This document shows, one piece after another, positions 52,203 to 59,842 of a stretch of 64,000 nt of DNA (position 1 is its first letter; the number at the start of each line of letters is the position of its first letter). The position numbers and the translations under genes are program-made. The stretch lies in NCBI RefSeq assembly GCF_019392335.1, contig NZ_JAHXRQ010000008.1:124001-188000 (forward strand). Reading direction: 5' to 3'. The notes beneath the pieces are model-generated. The model did no database searches. It saw only the letters and a list, made by a program, of their open reading frames with translations, and had not been told where the DNA came from. This DNA comes from Mameliella sp. CS4 (GTDB taxonomy: Bacteria > Pseudomonadota > Alphaproteobacteria > Rhodobacterales > Rhodobacteraceae).

Positions 52203-52224
52203 ACTCTGCCATAAATTGCAGAGT
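52203..52224. promoter_or_regulatory. candidate operator upstream of mtoX
   Basis: A perfect seven-base dyad with an eight-base AT-rich spacer (ACTCTGC-CATAAATT-GCAGAGT), 59 bases before the mtoX start and after the dmdA terminator. It may bind the Lrp-type regulator or another factor; nothing else in the window has the same sequence. Confidence 0.5.
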
Positions 52225-52284
52225 CGCCGAAGACATTTACCGCCCGACGCCGTGCGGCTCCGGCGGTATCTTGCCTTCTGCGGG

Positions 52285-52313
52285 GCGCGCGCCTTGCTGT
52301 CGCAAGCGCGCGC
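52285..52313 (-). terminator. hairpin just after dmdA
   Basis: A long GC stem (GCGCGCGCTTGC paired with a bulged GCAAGGCGCGCGC on the minus strand) with a four-base loop, nine bases after the dmdA stop. It has no T-run. It probably separates or attenuates dmdA from mtoX. Confidence 0.55.
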
Positions 52314-52322
52314 TCCTTGGCT

Positions 52323-53462
52323 TCATGCGGCGGCCAGCGCCTTTTTCGGGTCGAAGAAGGGGCGTTCGACAACTGTCGCAACCGTCGGGCCGGAGGGCAG
52401 GATGACCTCGATCTGCGTGCCCACATGGGCATGTTCGATGTCGATCATCGCCAATGCGATGTTCCGCTCCAGTCGGGGAGAGTAGACCGCCGAGGTGACC
52501 TTGCCGATTTCCGCGCCGGCCTTGTTGATTGGCCAGAAGGTGGTGTTCGGCCCCCGCATCGGGTCGGCTTCGATGATCAGCCCGACCTGCATCCGCTTGA
52601 CGCCCTCGTCACGGATGCGTTTCAGCGCGGCCTTTCCGATGAAATCCGCCTCTATCTCGAGGTCGACCAATCGGTCGAGACCCAGTTCATAGGGATTGGT
52701 GTTGATATCCGCATCGGCGTGATAGGACAGCATGCCGCCTTCGATCCGCCGGATCGACGAGGTGTGGCCGGGTTTCAGGCCGAATTCCAGCCCCGCTGCC
52801 ATGATGCGCTCCCACAGGGCGTCTCCCTTGCTGCCGTCGCGCAGGTATAGCTCGTAGCCAAGCTCGCTGGACCAGCCGGTGCGCGAGACGATCAGCGGGA
52901 TGCCGTCCAGGTCCATTTCGCGCAGCCAGTAGTATTTCAGGTCCATGATGCTGTCGCCGAAGAGGGCGCGAATGACCTCGCCCGACTGCGGTCCCTGCAA
53001 TTGCAGTGGCGACACATCGGGTTCACCGATCTGCACGTCCAGGCCGGAATGCACCGCCACACCCTGCGCCCAAAGCAGGATGTCGCTGTCGGCCAGCGAA
53101 ATCCAGAAGTGGTTTTCCGCCAGGCGCAGCAGGATCGGGTCGTTCAGGATTCCGCCCTGAGCATTGGTGATCAGCACGTATTTGCACTGGCCCACGGCCA
53201 TCTTCGACAGGTTGCGCGGTGTCAGCAACTGGACGAATTTCGCGGCGTCGGGCCCGGTGATCTCCACTTGCCGTTCCACGGCCACGTCACAGAGGATCGC
53301 GTCGTTGACGAGGTTCCAGAAGTTCTGTTCCGGATCGCCGAAGTCGCGCGGGATATACATGTGGTTGTAGACGGAGAAACCCTTGGCCCCCCAACGCACC
53401 GTGGCGTCGAAGTAGGGGGATTTGCGGATCTGCGTGCCAAAGCCGAACTCGTCTGCGTGCAT
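52323..53462 (-). CDS. dmdA: dimethylsulfoniopropionate demethylase DmdA
   Basis: A 379-residue protein of the glycine-cleavage T-protein fold that I read as DmdA, which moves a methyl group from DMSP to tetrahydrofolate giving methylmercaptopropionate. Characteristic stretches are SVYNHMYIPRDFGDPE near residue 30, DVAVERQVEITGPDAAKFVQ, GILNDPILLRLAENHFWISL with ADSDILLWA, RTGWSSELGYELYL and SAVYSPRLERNIALAMI; these fit DmdA better than GcvT or dimethylglycine dehydrogenase. It is upstream of a methanethiol oxidase and downstream of an Lrp regulator. Start is the first ATG. A GcvT-like enzyme with another methyl donor cannot be excluded. Confidence 0.8.
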   Translation of the reverse strand: MHADEFGFGTQIRKSPYFDATVRWGAKGFSVYNHMYIPRDFGDPEQNFWNLVNDAILCDVAVERQVEITGPDAAKFVQLLTPRNLSKMAVGQCKYVLITNAQGGILNDPILLRLAENHFWISLADSDILLWAQGVAVHSGLDVQIGEPDVSPLQLQGPQSGEVIRALFGDSIMDLKYYWLREMDLDGIPLIVSRTGWSSELGYELYLRDGSKGDALWERIMAAGLEFGLKPGHTSSIRRIEGGMLSYHADADINTNPYELGLDRLVDLEIEADFIGKAALKRIRDEGVKRMQVGLIIEADPMRGPNTTFWPINKAGAEIGKVTSAVYSPRLERNIALAMIDIEHAHVGTQIEVILPSGPTVATVVERPFFDPKKALAAA

Positions 53463-53550
53463 TGCGTGCGCCCTTGTCTGTTTCCGGGCAGGCGGCCCGG
53501 AACACGGTTGATAATGGCGCCTATCTAGAAGCGAAAACCGCCTGCCAGCA

Positions 53551-53572
53551 GACCAAAAGACGGGCCTTGGTC
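53551..53572. promoter_or_regulatory. inverted repeat in the dmdA promoter region
   Basis: Six-base arms GACCAA / TTGGTC with a ten-base spacer, followed by GGTC, in the 140-base gap between the Lrp gene and dmdA, about 90 bases before the dmdA start. Its place suits an operator; a second dyad CCGGGC/GCCCGG lies at 53484-53500. Confidence 0.35.
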
Positions 53573-53602
53573 GGTCTATTCGGGCTTAATTTCCGGCCCG
53601 GG

Positions 53603-54106
53603 TCAGGCCGTTCGGTCGCGCGGCTGCGGACAGGCCAGGCGGGCGATGTTCGGGCGGTCGGCCTTGACCACGCGGGTCGCGATGTAGGTCATGTAGCGGT
53701 CGACCCCAAGTTCGGCGTCCTGCATGACCTGTATCAGCCTCTGAAAGGCGGCAAGCGTCGAGCAGACCGTCTTTAACACGTAGTCCATGCCGCCGCCGGT
53801 GGCGATACATTCGGTGATGTCATCTTGGCGCGCGACCCAGGCCTCGAACCGTTCGAAATCAGTCTTGCGGTGATGGGTGAGAGAGACGGTCACGATCACC
53901 TGCGTGAAGTCGCACAGCCGGTCGAGCGCGATGTCAGCGTGGTATCCGCGAATGTATCCCGCAGCCTTGAGCCGGTCGAGCCGCGCCCAGCAGGGCGTGG
54001 GAGAGATGTTCACGATCTCGGACAGTCGTGTCTTGCTCAGCTGCCCGTGCTGCTGAACCGCGCACAGGATGCGGATATCCGTGGCATCAAGGCTCAGCTT
54101 TTTCAC
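53603..54106 (-). CDS. Lrp/AsnC-family transcriptional regulator
   Basis: A 167-residue regulator with an N-terminal HTH (DIRILCAVQQHGQLSKTRLS, then NISPTPCWARLDRLKAAGYI) and a C-terminal RAM-type alpha-beta effector domain (FTQVIVTVSL, ECIATGGGMDYVLKTV). Lrp-type proteins respond to amino acids or sulfur compounds. It is upstream of and co-directional with dmdA, so control of dmdA/mtoX is inferred. A 258-base region without genes separates it from the RTX gene downstream of its divergent side. Confidence 0.88.
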   Translation of the reverse strand: MKKLSLDATDIRILCAVQQHGQLSKTRLSEIVNISPTPCWARLDRLKAAGYIRGYHADIALDRLCDFTQVIVTVSLTHHRKTDFERFEAWVARQDDITECIATGGGMDYVLKTVCSTLAAFQRLIQVMQDAELGVDRYMTYIATRVVKADRPNIARLACPQPRDRTA

Positions 54107-54364
54107 CGATGGGGCACTCTCGCTCTATCGAAACGGAACATGTATTGCGTCCGGACGGACCCTCGCGACAGAGTATATCTTTTTTCGACAGCCAAGGGGC
54201 GCAGCATTGCGACGAAAAATGTCCCGGTCGCGGCGCTTGCCGTCGGCACTCAGCCCTTGGCTGAAACAGCCCCTTGGCCTTCGAAACTCGGGCAGCATGA
54301 ATGAGACCTTGGGACGGCTTTAAACCGCGACAGGGTCACTTGCCAAAGTTCCACGTCAGTCACT

Positions 54365-55597
54365 TCAGGCGATCTGAATTGATCCGATGACAAGCGCTTC
54401 GAAGGCGGCTTCGTCGAGCATGCTGTTATTCTCGATGAGAATATCCAGATCGCCAAGCTGCAGCAGGCCGTCGCCCGATGGTTGCACGGTGAAGGCATCG
54501 GCGAGCAATGTCAGGGGATCTGTTGCGGACAACAGGTCATCGAAGCCGGCAAGGAGAATGAGATCCTCCGCTTTCAGATCCATGATTGTGTCCGTGGAGC
54601 CGTCGCTGGTTCCGGACTCGAAGACAAACCAATCTTCCCCAGAGCCTCCCGACAGGCTGTCCGCGCCAGAGCCGCCGATCAGGGTGTCGTCTCCTGACGT
54701 TCCGATGAGGGTATCGTCTCCGTCACCGCCGCTCATCGAGTCGTTGCCGCTTTGGCCTTTGAGCAGGTCGTCGCCGGCAGAGCCGATCAGTGTGTCGTTG
54801 TTCTTGCCGCCAAAGAGGTTGTCTGCCCCCTCGCCACCGATGATCGAGTCATTGCCGTTGCCGCCATAGATCTCGTCCGCGCCGTCACCGCCATCGAGGC
54901 TGTCATCGCCGGTGTCGCCATAGAGCCTGTCCTCGCCCGCGCCACCCTCCAGCAGGTCGTTGTCCTTGCCGCCTTTCAGCACGTCGGCGCCGTCGCCGCC
55001 TTGCAAGCTGTCGGCGTCATTGCCACCGGAGAGTTCGTCCGACCCGGCGCCGCCGACCAAAAGGTCCTCGCCAGAGTCGCCGAACAAACTGTCGTCCGCC
55101 ACATTTCCAAGGAGCGTGTCGTCGCCTGAGTTGCCAAAGACAGGTGCCGACGCACCGCCCCCGATCAGGATGACTTTGTCATTTCCGTCCATTGCGTCGC
55201 GTTCGGTCGCCGACGGAGACAGGAAGACGAAGTCGTCGTCACAGGTGAACAGGTCTTGCCCGTCGTCAATGTGGATGCCGTCCGGGCCAATCGAGATCTG
55301 GACCGGTTCCTGCAACAAATCGACGGCGTGCACCAAGAGGCCCGAAGGCTTCACCGCAACAGACACGCCGAGATGCGAAATTCGGTCTACAAAAGACTGC
55401 GGAATCTCGTCCGGTGTGGGCAGCAGCTTGCCTGGCTCCTTGTGTCCGGGCCGGCCTGGGTCGAGCGGGCGCGCCAGTTTTAGCAGGAAGGCTTCGGTCG
55501 GCGGGGCAAGCGCCAGGTCGTCAATGGGGCCACGCGGAACGTTGCCGGCTGAACCGGCCCAATTGGCAAATTTCTTCATACCCTTGATTGCTGGCAT
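54365..55597 (-). CDS. RTX calcium-binding repeat protein, probably secreted
   Basis: A 410-residue protein. Residues 1-140 are not recognised: no signal peptide, a basic start (IKGMKKFANWAG) and acidic later parts (IGPDGIHIDDGQDLF). From about residue 150 to 345 there are some 20 RTX nonapeptides of the GGxGxDxLx type (GNSGDDTLLG, GGAGSDELSG, GGNGNDSIIG), which fold into a calcium beta-roll. The C-terminal 65 residues (DTIMDLKAEDLILLAGFDDL to IQIA) look like a type I secretion signal region. It is the last gene of the AlgD-like unit, 57 bases downstream. A role as matrix protein or polymer-binding partner is inferred. Confidence 0.85.
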   Translation of the reverse strand: MPAIKGMKKFANWAGSAGNVPRGPIDDLALAPPTEAFLLKLARPLDPGRPGHKEPGKLLPTPDEIPQSFVDRISHLGVSVAVKPSGLLVHAVDLLQEPVQISIGPDGIHIDDGQDLFTCDDDFVFLSPSATERDAMDGNDKVILIGGGASAPVFGNSGDDTLLGNVADDSLFGDSGEDLLVGGAGSDELSGGNDADSLQGGDGADVLKGGKDNDLLEGGAGEDRLYGDTGDDSLDGGDGADEIYGGNGNDSIIGGEGADNLFGGKNNDTLIGSAGDDLLKGQSGNDSMSGGDGDDTLIGTSGDDTLIGGSGADSLSGGSGEDWFVFESGTSDGSTDTIMDLKAEDLILLAGFDDLLSATDPLTLLADAFTVQPSGDGLLQLGDLDILIENNSMLDEAAFEALVIGSIQIA

Positions 55598-55654
55598 GGT
55601 CTCATACTCCGAAAATCTGTGCCGTTCGCCTTTGCTTGGCGGACAGCGAATGTG

Positions 55655-57058
55655 TTACCAGCCGATGCCCTGGCAGTTTTCCGGCTCGGCCTGTCCCGCG
55701 AACAGGCGCGCGACGTCGACAACAGGGACAAACACCTCCTGCGCCGCCTTGCGGTATTCCGGCAGGGCGTGGGTCACGATGACAGCATCCGCGCCCTGAA
55801 GCGCGCTTTCGATGTCTTCTTGCAGAAGCTGGGGCAACTGCTGGCAGAGGTCCTGCAAACCCGGCTTTGTCGAGGCCGCGTGCCGCGCACTTTCGACCAC
55901 GTTGTCGGGTGTCACGAAGTGGTCGTGCGCGCTGATGGCGATGCCGTTCTCCTGAAGCTGGGCGATCACGTCCAGGATCGGGCTTTCGCGCAGGTCATTG
56001 GTGCCGGGCTTGAAGGCGAGGCCAAGCACGGCGACCTTGCGCGGTCGGGCGGCCAGAAGCATGGCCACGGCCCGGTCGATCTGCGCCAGATTGGACTGGT
56101 CAAGGCTGCCGATCAGCGGCAGGTCCACGTCGCGGCTCTGTGCCAAATGGTTCATCGCGCGCACTTCCTTGGGCAGGCAGGACCCGCCGTAGGCAAAGCC
56201 CGGCTTGAGATAGTAGGGCGACAGGTTGAGCTTGGTGTCCTGGCAAAAGATGTCCATGACGTCCCGTCCGTCGATGTTCAGCGCCTTCGACAGGCGGCCG
56301 ATCTCGTTGGCGAAACAGACCTTGTTGGCGTGCCAGACATTGTCGACGTATTTGACCAGTTCGGCGGTTTCGATTTCGGTCACGATCGGGAGGGCGTCGA
56401 CCGGCTCGAAGATCCGGGACACGATTGCGACCGAGCGTTCGTCCGATGCGCCGATGACGGTCTTCGGGGGCGTCCGGAAGTCGTCCACGGCGACGCCTTC
56501 GCGCAAGAATTCGGGGACAAAGGCTATGCCGAAGTCGATGCCGGCCGCCTTGCGCGACACCTGCTCGATCCGGCGCGCCATGACGTCCATCGTGGTGCCC
56601 GGAGGAACAGAGCACCGCAGGACGACAACGTGAAAGGTTGTCTTGGCGGCGATTGCGGCCCCGATCGTATCGGCCACGCTTTCGATATACCGCAGGTCGC
56701 AAGAGCCATCAGGGGCGGTCGGCGTGCCGACGGAAACAAAGGTCGCATCCGTTTCGGCAACGGCGGCGCAGAGGTCGTTGGTGGCAGAGATGGCGCCTCG
56801 TTTCACACCGTCTGAAAGCAGGTCGTCCAGGCCCGCTTCGTGAATCGGGGATCTGCCTTCGATGATGTTCGCGATCTTGAGTGTATCCACGTCCACGCCA
56901 ACGATCTCGTGGCCGAGCGATGCAAGGCATCCGGCCGTCACCGATCCGACGTAGCCGAGTCCGACAACACTGATGCGCGGTTTGTGGTCCGGCACCAGGT
57001 AGGGCTGAAACGCCTTCGATGCATCCGATTGCCAGTTCGCAGAGACAGCGTCCAACAT
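55655..57058 (-). CDS. algD: AlgD-like GDP-mannose (or UDP-sugar) dehydrogenase
   Basis: A 467-residue NAD-dependent sugar-nucleotide dehydrogenase making a uronic-acid donor. The Rossmann motif is VVGLGYVGSVTAGCLASLGH (31-50), the catalytic Cys is C294 in FAYGGSCLPKEVRA, and CQDTKLNLSPYYLKPGF before it is a block that I recall as typical of AlgD rather than UDP-glucose dehydrogenases. An N-terminal extension of about 27 residues over Pseudomonas AlgD is present. The product would be GDP-mannuronate for the Alg8-like synthase upstream. A 230-base AT-rich promoter region with a CtrA-type site lies before its start. Confidence 0.88.
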   Translation of the reverse strand: MLDAVSANWQSDASKAFQPYLVPDHKPRISVVGLGYVGSVTAGCLASLGHEIVGVDVDTLKIANIIEGRSPIHEAGLDDLLSDGVKRGAISATNDLCAAVAETDATFVSVGTPTAPDGSCDLRYIESVADTIGAAIAAKTTFHVVVLRCSVPPGTTMDVMARRIEQVSRKAAGIDFGIAFVPEFLREGVAVDDFRTPPKTVIGASDERSVAIVSRIFEPVDALPIVTEIETAELVKYVDNVWHANKVCFANEIGRLSKALNIDGRDVMDIFCQDTKLNLSPYYLKPGFAYGGSCLPKEVRAMNHLAQSRDVDLPLIGSLDQSNLAQIDRAVAMLLAARPRKVAVLGLAFKPGTNDLRESPILDVIAQLQENGIAISAHDHFVTPDNVVESARHAASTKPGLQDLCQQLPQLLQEDIESALQGADAVIVTHALPEYRKAAQEVFVPVVDVARLFAGQAEPENCQGIGW

Positions 57059-57131
57059 TTGCTCAATACCTCGGTTTTTTGTTTCTCTGGATTGGACAAT
57101 CTCTATCTTTTGTGTCCGAAATTGGACGCTG

Positions 57132-57146
57132 TTAAGAATTTGTTAA
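57132..57146. promoter_or_regulatory. CtrA-type binding site upstream of algD
   Basis: TTAA-N7-TTAA (gap GAATTTG), the alphaproteobacterial CtrA consensus; on the minus strand it reads TTAAC-N6-TTAAC. It lies 74 bases upstream of the algD start. Two direct ATTGGAC copies at 57092 and 57121 are nearby. Confidence 0.5.
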
Positions 57147-57288
57147 GATTTGGGGAATTGCCCCAACTTGTTGATCAGGATTGGAATTTTGGGGTGTTGT
57201 GGTCGGCTGGAACGGGCATTTTGTTGTCAAAACAGAAACGCACATTCAGCCGTCCGGCGTCGCATCAAGCCGGGGATCGTGCCGAGGG

Positions 57289-58869
57289 TCAGAACCCCGG
57301 GAAAAATGCGCCGGGGCCCATGACCCGTGACACCACCTGAATGAACACCAGGACAATCGTGACGAACTGGAACATCGCGATGGCGGATTTTGCCCGGTAG
57401 GTCAGGCTGACCTCGTGCTGGGCCTTCTGGCCGCCCCGGTTGGCCCAGCGCTGCTTGTGCGGAAAGAAGATCATGAACGACTTTACCGAGGCGTTCAAAA
57501 GCTGGTTGACGTACAGCAGGAAGGGCCATGTCAAATCCGGTCGCTTGGCGTAGCGGAACAGGAAGAGACTGAGCACCAGGCGGGACACCAGGATCCAGGA
57601 CAGGGCGACCCAGACATAACCGGGGTCAAAGATCAGCGAGAGCAGGATCAGGGTGGGGCTGACCAGCATGGTCCAGATCGCAAGACGTTGGTCCAGCACG
57701 CACCACCAGATGAACCAACCGACCCGGTTCGGCCCCAGCTGCAGGGCGCGTGCGCCGTTGCGCAGCATGTTGCCCGACCAGCGGCGCAGGTTCTGGACCA
57801 TCCGGTCGCGACCGCTGCCTTTGATGACTTCGACGGTATAGACGCAGACGTCCGGCACATAGAGCATCTTGGCCCCGCGTCCGAGCAGGTAGTACCAGGT
57901 GCTTTTGTCGTCGCCCGAGAGAAAGCGGAAACGCCCCCAGAGCCAATGGTCGAGAAAATCCGCCTCGATGGTTCGGATGAAGGACAGATTGCAGATCTGC
58001 CGCGCCCGGAACATGCTCATCCGCCCGGTGAGGGTCAGGACCTTGTCGCTCATGGCGTGGCTCTGCATGGCCAGCCGGCGTTGTGCGAAACGCATGTTCA
58101 GCCAGCGGCACAGCCAGGACGGTCCGTAGGTGATGGCCTCTTCGTCCGTGGTCAGGGCTTCGAGCTTGTCGTCCGAGCCGAACATGGCGCAGCACCCGGC
58201 AAGGACACCGGGGCCTAGAATCGCATCGCCATCCATGAACAGGATCAGGTCGTCGTCGTCGGGAGCCGTTCGAATGATGGCGCGCATCACAAGGCCGATG
58301 GCCATTCGCTTGCCGGGCTGGTTCTGGCGGATGAAGGCCACCTCGGCGTCAAGGTCGGCGCCATGCTCCCAGACGACGTCTTCGATGATGCGTTCGTCGT
58401 GACGTGCACCGCTGCCGACCCAGATGGTCGCCGGCACGCCGATCTCGCGGATCTGATCCAGAAGTGCCTTCATCACGTGGCGTGTGATGGCCTCTTCTTC
58501 GTAGTAGGTGGTCATCTGGACATGCAGATGCCGCGGTCTCCAGCCATCGTTCCAGACCCTGTTGCACCGCTCGCGTATGTCCGGGAACTTGACCTCCTCG
58601 TAACGGCGGGCGCGCTGTGCGTGGTTGAACCACCAACCGTAGCGCCATATGCCCAAAAGCCCCAGGACCCAGGTGATCTCCTGGTGTTTCACATCGTAGA
58701 GGAATCCCGGGATCAGGACGACGGTAAGTGCACAGAGCAGCACCATACCCGCCAGAGCCAGCATGTCGCGAAGGCGCCATTTGCTCCCGGAAATAGGGGT
58801 TTGGTGCACCGTCATGCGGTCGGCAATGTCGCGATAGGGATCCGCGGGAAGCCAGTTGGTTTCGGCCAT
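57289..58869 (-). CDS. alg8: Alg8-like membrane glycosyltransferase (polysaccharide synthase)
   Basis: A 526-residue GT2-family polymerase with two N-terminal helices, a cytosolic catalytic domain and about four C-terminal helices. Catalytic motifs are FMDGDAILGPG (DGD at 213-215), TTDEEA (240-245), EADFLDHW (302-309) and RRWSGNML (362-369). The block QSHAMSDKVLTLTGRMSMFR and the line GDDKSTWYYLLGRGAKMLYV strongly recall Alg8, the mannuronan synthase. The start overlaps the PilZ-like gene by one base (TGATG). With AlgD it could polymerise a mannuronate-like chain, but no epimerase, lyase, acetylase or outer-membrane porin genes are in the window. Confidence 0.87.
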   Translation of the reverse strand: MAETNWLPADPYRDIADRMTVHQTPISGSKWRLRDMLALAGMVLLCALTVVLIPGFLYDVKHQEITWVLGLLGIWRYGWWFNHAQRARRYEEVKFPDIRERCNRVWNDGWRPRHLHVQMTTYYEEEAITRHVMKALLDQIREIGVPATIWVGSGARHDERIIEDVVWEHGADLDAEVAFIRQNQPGKRMAIGLVMRAIIRTAPDDDDLILFMDGDAILGPGVLAGCCAMFGSDDKLEALTTDEEAITYGPSWLCRWLNMRFAQRRLAMQSHAMSDKVLTLTGRMSMFRARQICNLSFIRTIEADFLDHWLWGRFRFLSGDDKSTWYYLLGRGAKMLYVPDVCVYTVEVIKGSGRDRMVQNLRRWSGNMLRNGARALQLGPNRVGWFIWWCVLDQRLAIWTMLVSPTLILLSLIFDPGYVWVALSWILVSRLVLSLFLFRYAKRPDLTWPFLLYVNQLLNASVKSFMIFFPHKQRWANRGGQKAQHEVSLTYRAKSAIAMFQFVTIVLVFIQVVSRVMGPGAFFPGF

Positions 58870-59417
58870 CAGTTCCTCTGCGTCTCGGCAGAGGCCGGGC
58901 CGACACTCAGCGTTTGGTAGATGGGAAGGACAACGGGTTTGTAAGCGAAGAACGCGAAAAGCGCGTAGATCGCGACCGCCGTCAGGACCCGTGTCGGGCG
59001 CGGCAAGGTCCGGCGCGTCTCGGCGGCGGCTTCCTTCGGGGTTTGCTCCATCGAAATCTTTTCGACCGGCGCGTCCATCGAAAGGATCATGCGGTCCATC
59101 GTTATCGCCCGGCCTGTTGCGAGTTGGCGGTAGAAATTCGTCAGGACTTCCGACTCGCGCTGACCGATGGCCGAAAACCGAAAGCAGTCGGTTTCGGAGT
59201 CATGCTCCAATTCTGCCTGCAAGGTTATGCCGAAGCCCTGGAAAGGAATGGTGATCATGGCTTTACCGCTCACGCGGGGGACCGTCTCTGGCCGAGTGAC
59301 CCCCTCCAGCGACCAGGATTCCGCCCAAAAACAGCCCACACCCTCCAGGTCAACCAGAAGCGGGGCCTGGATGGTGTAGCTCAAATCTGGCAGGGCCGGT
59401 TCGTACCTGACTTTCAT
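58869..59417 (-). CDS. Alg44-like protein with degenerate PilZ domain
   Basis: A 182-residue protein: a PilZ-like domain at residues 1-105, a linker and one helix near 145-160 (VLTAVAIYALFAFFAYKPVV). FSAIGQRESEVLTNFYRQLA resembles the segment after the PilZ barrel in Alg44. The c-di-GMP motif is degenerate: WSLEGV replaces the usual (D/N)xSxxG, and no RxxxR precedes it. The periplasmic HlyD-like half of Alg44 is missing. I prefer the ATG at 59417, three codons in, because GAGG then has normal spacing. It is the first gene of the pair with alg8. Confidence 0.7.
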   Translation of the reverse strand: MKVRYEPALPDLSYTIQAPLLVDLEGVGCFWAESWSLEGVTRPETVPRVSGKAMITIPFQGFGITLQAELEHDSETDCFRFSAIGQRESEVLTNFYRQLATGRAITMDRMILSMDAPVEKISMEQTPKEAAAETRRTLPRPTRVLTAVAIYALFAFFAYKPVVLPIYQTLSVGPASAETQRN

Positions 59418-59842
59418 GGAACACATCCTCGATTACCCGCAACATGCCGGTCGAATGTGTTCATTTTTCGGCGAATTGGGGACAGTACGCGCCTTTGGGC
59501 TGCATTGTTGCGTATTTTTACCGGGCGTCATCATGCGAAATGATGCGCTTGCACTTGGGGCAGCCCCCTCTCATGGCGACTGTCCAACACAATGCATACC
59601 GACATTTTGCATCGCGGCGCTGCAAGATGCCCTTCGGCGGCAGAAAGGCCCCGAGGCCTTGGACACCGATCAGGGCAGGCAGTCCGTCGGTCCTGGGTCT
59701 ACGCAGTTCCCGCCGTATGTCGTGCGCTTAACGGACAGTGTCACGGTGAGGCGGGCAGGGGAAATCGGAAAGCGCCCCACATCCGCAGCGATTCTCCCCA
59801 AAGTCGCTATTTGATCCGGCCCGGGAAGGGGCGGGCAAGGCT
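59418..59842. other. gene-poor gap with a hairpin
   Basis: 425 bases between the PilZ-like gene and the serralysin gene. Plus-strand frames of up to 132 codons exist but look like chance: odd composition, no family match, no ribosome site. The one notable structure is a hairpin at 59525-59548 (GCG-T-CATCAT, loop GCGAA, ATGATG-CGC), which could be an operator or part of the promoter for the polysaccharide genes. Confidence 0.5.

Noticed and set aside
59416..59814. 132-codon plus-strand frame between the PilZ-like and serralysin genes
   Set aside because: It begins inside the opposite gene start, has odd composition and no recognisable domain.
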